Positions 13,740-15,024 of a DNA stretch of 15,024 nt are shown piece after piece. Position 1 is the stretch's first letter. Each line of letters begins with the position of its first letter. This DNA is from Chloroflexi bacterium UBA4733 (GTDB taxonomy: Bacteria > Chloroflexota > UBA4733), in assembly GCA_002404055.1 (NCBI GenBank), contig DHIZ01000164.1, positions 1 to 15,024 on the forward strand. Direction: 5' to 3'. The notes below the pieces were generated by a model that worked only from the letters and a program-made list of their open reading frames with translations, was not told the DNA's origin and did not search any database. The position numbers were made by a program, and so were the translations under genes.

Positions 13740-13964
13740 CTAGTCCTCCAGCTTTGCAAAGAAGGCAGACCACACGACCTGGCAGGAAATAAAGACGACG
13801 ATGAACACAACGATGATGCTGGACAGAATCCCCACGGCGCAGCCGAGCACCGAGAAGATCATGAGCGCCACGTTTGGGGCGAAGTGACACAACAGATCGA
13901 AGCCGAGCAGACCGGCGATCAAGACGACACACCGGCAGACCTGCTGCTCACATTGGCTGACCAC
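13740..13964 (-). CDS. Small membrane protein (74 residues)
   Basis: I start at GTG 13964, which has AAAGGAGATTCCC directly upstream; the longer frame to 14018 runs through leader copy B and is not needed. The N-terminus has three cysteines (VVSQCEQQVCRC). Residues 13-28 and about 31-70 are strongly hydrophobic (VALMIFSVLGCAVGI, SSIIVVFIVVFIS), giving two or three membrane segments, and the tail is short and charged (KLED). It is unknown. Membrane proteins of this size in mobile DNA are sometimes toxins or holins, but no evidence shows either. Its stop is 1 base before the copy A spacer. Confidence 0.6.
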   Translation of the reverse strand: MVSQCEQQVCRCVVLIAGLLGFDLLCHFAPNVALMIFSVLGCAVGILSSIIVVFIVVFISCQVVWSAFFAKLED

Positions 13965-13985
13965 GGGAATCTCCTTTACCGACAA

Positions 13986-14037
13986 GCACCACAGTTGGTG
14001 CAAGAGGCAAAAGCCCACGGCGTGGTCTTACTCACCC
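13986..14037 (-). promoter_or_regulatory. Repeated leader module, copy B
   Basis: The core (14004-14037) reads GTGAGTAAGACC then GTGGGCTTTTGCC on the minus strand, with a possible AAG-A-CCAC/GTGG-G-CTT stem. A hairpin GCACCA-CAGT-TGGTGC (13986-14001 on plus) follows, then AAAGGAGATTC and the GTG of the membrane gene. A 19-codon frame (GTG AGT AAG ... CGG TAA, product ending CTNCGACR) fits inside and could be a leader peptide. Confidence 0.5.
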
Positions 14038-14062
14038 TCTCCTGAAAGCACTATCTGTCGTC

Positions 14063-14251
14063 GTGCTGAGCGACCGGCGATGGTGTCCGTTGCCGAACCG
14101 GAAAGAAGCACTGGCACCGTACCTTGGGGTGTCTGTTGACGAGTTCCGCCGTCGTGCCGGCGTAGTACCAATCACAGTGGGAGTGCTTACTCCTGACGAG
14201 ACGGTATCCTACACTGCCGCCCTACAGGTGCTTCTGCATGCATTGAGTTAA
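14063..14251 (+). pseudogene. Possible C-terminal fragment of an XRE-family regulator
   Basis: The 62-codon frame from GTG 14063 reads LAPYLGVSVDEFRRRAGV then VLTPDETVSYTAALQVLLH. The L-GVSV-DE...AG pattern resembles the last helix of an XRE helix-turn-helix domain with its linker, as in the neighbouring regulator (LAKLLGVSV, then ALTPE). No ribosome site is seen and the helix-turn-helix itself is absent. It may equally be a chance frame; it lies in the 330-base gap between leader copy B and the regulator. Confidence 0.3.
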
Positions 14252-14290
14252 ATGAAAAGAAGACCCACGGGAACAGCACCGTGGGTCTTC
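14251..14290 (-). terminator. Rho-independent terminator of the XRE regulator
   Basis: On the minus strand GAAGACCCACGG and CCGTGGGTCTTC form a perfect 12-base stem (14279-14290 with 14259-14270) around an 8-base loop, followed by TTTTCATT (14258-14251). It begins 6 bases after the regulator stop. Confidence 0.85.
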
Positions 14291-14295
14291 GGTGG

Positions 14296-14853
14296 CTATG
14301 CCGCGAGACGGTGAAAGTCTTCCATCGTCTTCAGACTGGTAATAAAGAACTCCAGTGTGAGTCTGCGATTCTCTGGTGTGAGTGCTGCAATCCCTACAGC
14401 CAGGCTACTCCACGCGGCTTCTTTGGCGATGGCAGAATCTCCGGTGTGGCCCAGCATGAAGAACGAAATGTCGTGCTGGGTCACAACATCCGTATGCGCG
14501 TAGATGTCCAGCACCGAGACACCGAGCAATTTGGCGAGGCGCAGAATCGTGTCGATGCCGGGTTGTCGTATATATCCAGCCACGATGTGGTCTAGGGAAC
14601 TACGGGAGATACCGACGTGGTTGGCGATGTATTGCCTGTCCAGCCCGCGTAAGTCGATGAGGCTCCGAATGTACTCTCCAAGCCGGAAACCGGGAGTGTA
14701 GGAATCCTTTCCTGGTTTCCTTCCTCGCCGCGGTGGTGTGTATTCCGCCAATTTATCCACTGAATGGATAATGGCGTGGGAGGACGGGTCTTCTCGGAGA
14801 TCTGGCAACTCCCCCGTCAACGTTACTGGGATGACCCTCACAAGCTTCGGCAT
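14296..14853 (-). CDS. XRE-type helix-turn-helix transcriptional regulator
   Basis: The protein has 185 residues. A Cro/C1-type helix-turn-helix is visible at about 57-117 (RLGEYIRSLIDLRGL, then IANHVGISRSSLDHIVAG, then ILRLAKLLGVSV). The N-terminal 50 residues are a basic-tailed extension (PPRRGRKPGK). The C-terminal part is helical (ALTPENRRLTLEFF) and may dimerise or sense a signal. The ATG at 14853 has AAAGGA upstream. It has its own strong promoter and terminator, so it is a single-gene unit, and by position is the likely controller of the accessory block running in the same direction. Which operators it binds cannot be read. Confidence 0.88.
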   Translation of the reverse strand: MPKLVRVIPVTLTGELPDLREDPSSHAIIHSVDKLAEYTPPRRGRKPGKDSYTPGFRLGEYIRSLIDLRGLDRQYIANHVGISRSSLDHIVAGYIRQPGIDTILRLAKLLGVSVLDIYAHTDVVTQHDISFFMLGHTGDSAIAKEAAWSSLAVGIAALTPENRRLTLEFFITSLKTMEDFHRLAA

Positions 14854-14892
14854 TTGCTATTTCCTTTCTTTACTTCACCAGCCAACGCAATC

Positions 14893-14921
14893 ATCATACC
14901 TAAAGTACCAGGACCTGTCAA
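14893..14921 (-). promoter_or_regulatory. Consensus sigma-70 promoter of the XRE regulator
   Basis: On the minus strand TTGACA (14921-14916), a 17-base spacer and TATGAT (14898-14893) form a near-perfect housekeeping promoter, 40 bases before the regulator's ATG. It is the clearest promoter in the window. Confidence 0.85.
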
Positions 14922-15024
14922 GAGTATTTGTGAAATATTGATGAAGTTCGCTCAAAGTAGCCAGGCCGAACCGGAAAGGAGATCGTCTCTGCCGGGCACA
15001 CCCTAAGCATGTGGCCATAACTTT

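Noticed and set aside
13265..14037. A CRISPR-like or phage repeat array
   Set aside because: The three copies are about 300-400 bases apart with genes between them, so they are leaders rather than an array.

Overview
The window looks like a bacterial chromosome segment (probably Chloroflexota or a similar GC-rich lineage; this is inferred from gene families and protein style only) that joins a conserved metabolic/signalling region on the left to an accessory, mobile-element-like region on the right.

Left part (1-7274). A two-PAS sensor kinase runs off the left edge on the minus strand. A plus-strand run follows: a DUF4239 membrane protein, a ceramidase-like hydrolase, a mandelate racemase/muconate lactonizing family enzyme and a dihydrodipicolinate-synthase-fold aldolase. 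The last three are tightly spaced and probably form an operon, in which a dehydratase-type enolase enzyme would make a 2-keto acid for the aldolase to cleave. A GNAT acetyltransferase remnant and a second, complete PAS sensor kinase (minus strand, related to the first) end this part.

Junction (about 7390-8050). Here I see a broken hicA-hicB toxin-antitoxin pair: the last 21 or so codons of hicA, then a HicB-like start with a strong ribosome site that stops after 26 residues. The hicA piece abuts the 3' portion of a tRNA-Lys(UUU), matching from the anticodon loop to the discriminator base. This is the layout expected at the far end of an element integrated in a tRNA gene, with the element lying to the right.

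Right part (8052-15024). It starts with a zinc-ribbon membrane protein, a small cluster of unknown genes (one duplicated, with one copy inactivated by two in-frame stops at a perfect 27-nt palindrome), a truncated plus-strand gene and a 65-residue membrane protein that copies the middle domain of the zinc-ribbon protein. A minus-strand accessory block follows: an XRE-type regulator with a textbook promoter and terminator, two very small genes, then four overlapping genes (SWIM zinc-finger protein, a CGHxH small protein, a GIY-YIG nuclease and an unknown), and finally an ArdC-like antirestriction protein. Three intergenic spaces in this block carry copies of the same roughly 34-nt sequence, each followed by a small hairpin of different sequence but similar form, lying ahead of a ribosome binding site. 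That repeated leader is the best candidate here for something undescribed. No integrase, transposase, rRNA or CRISPR array is visible.
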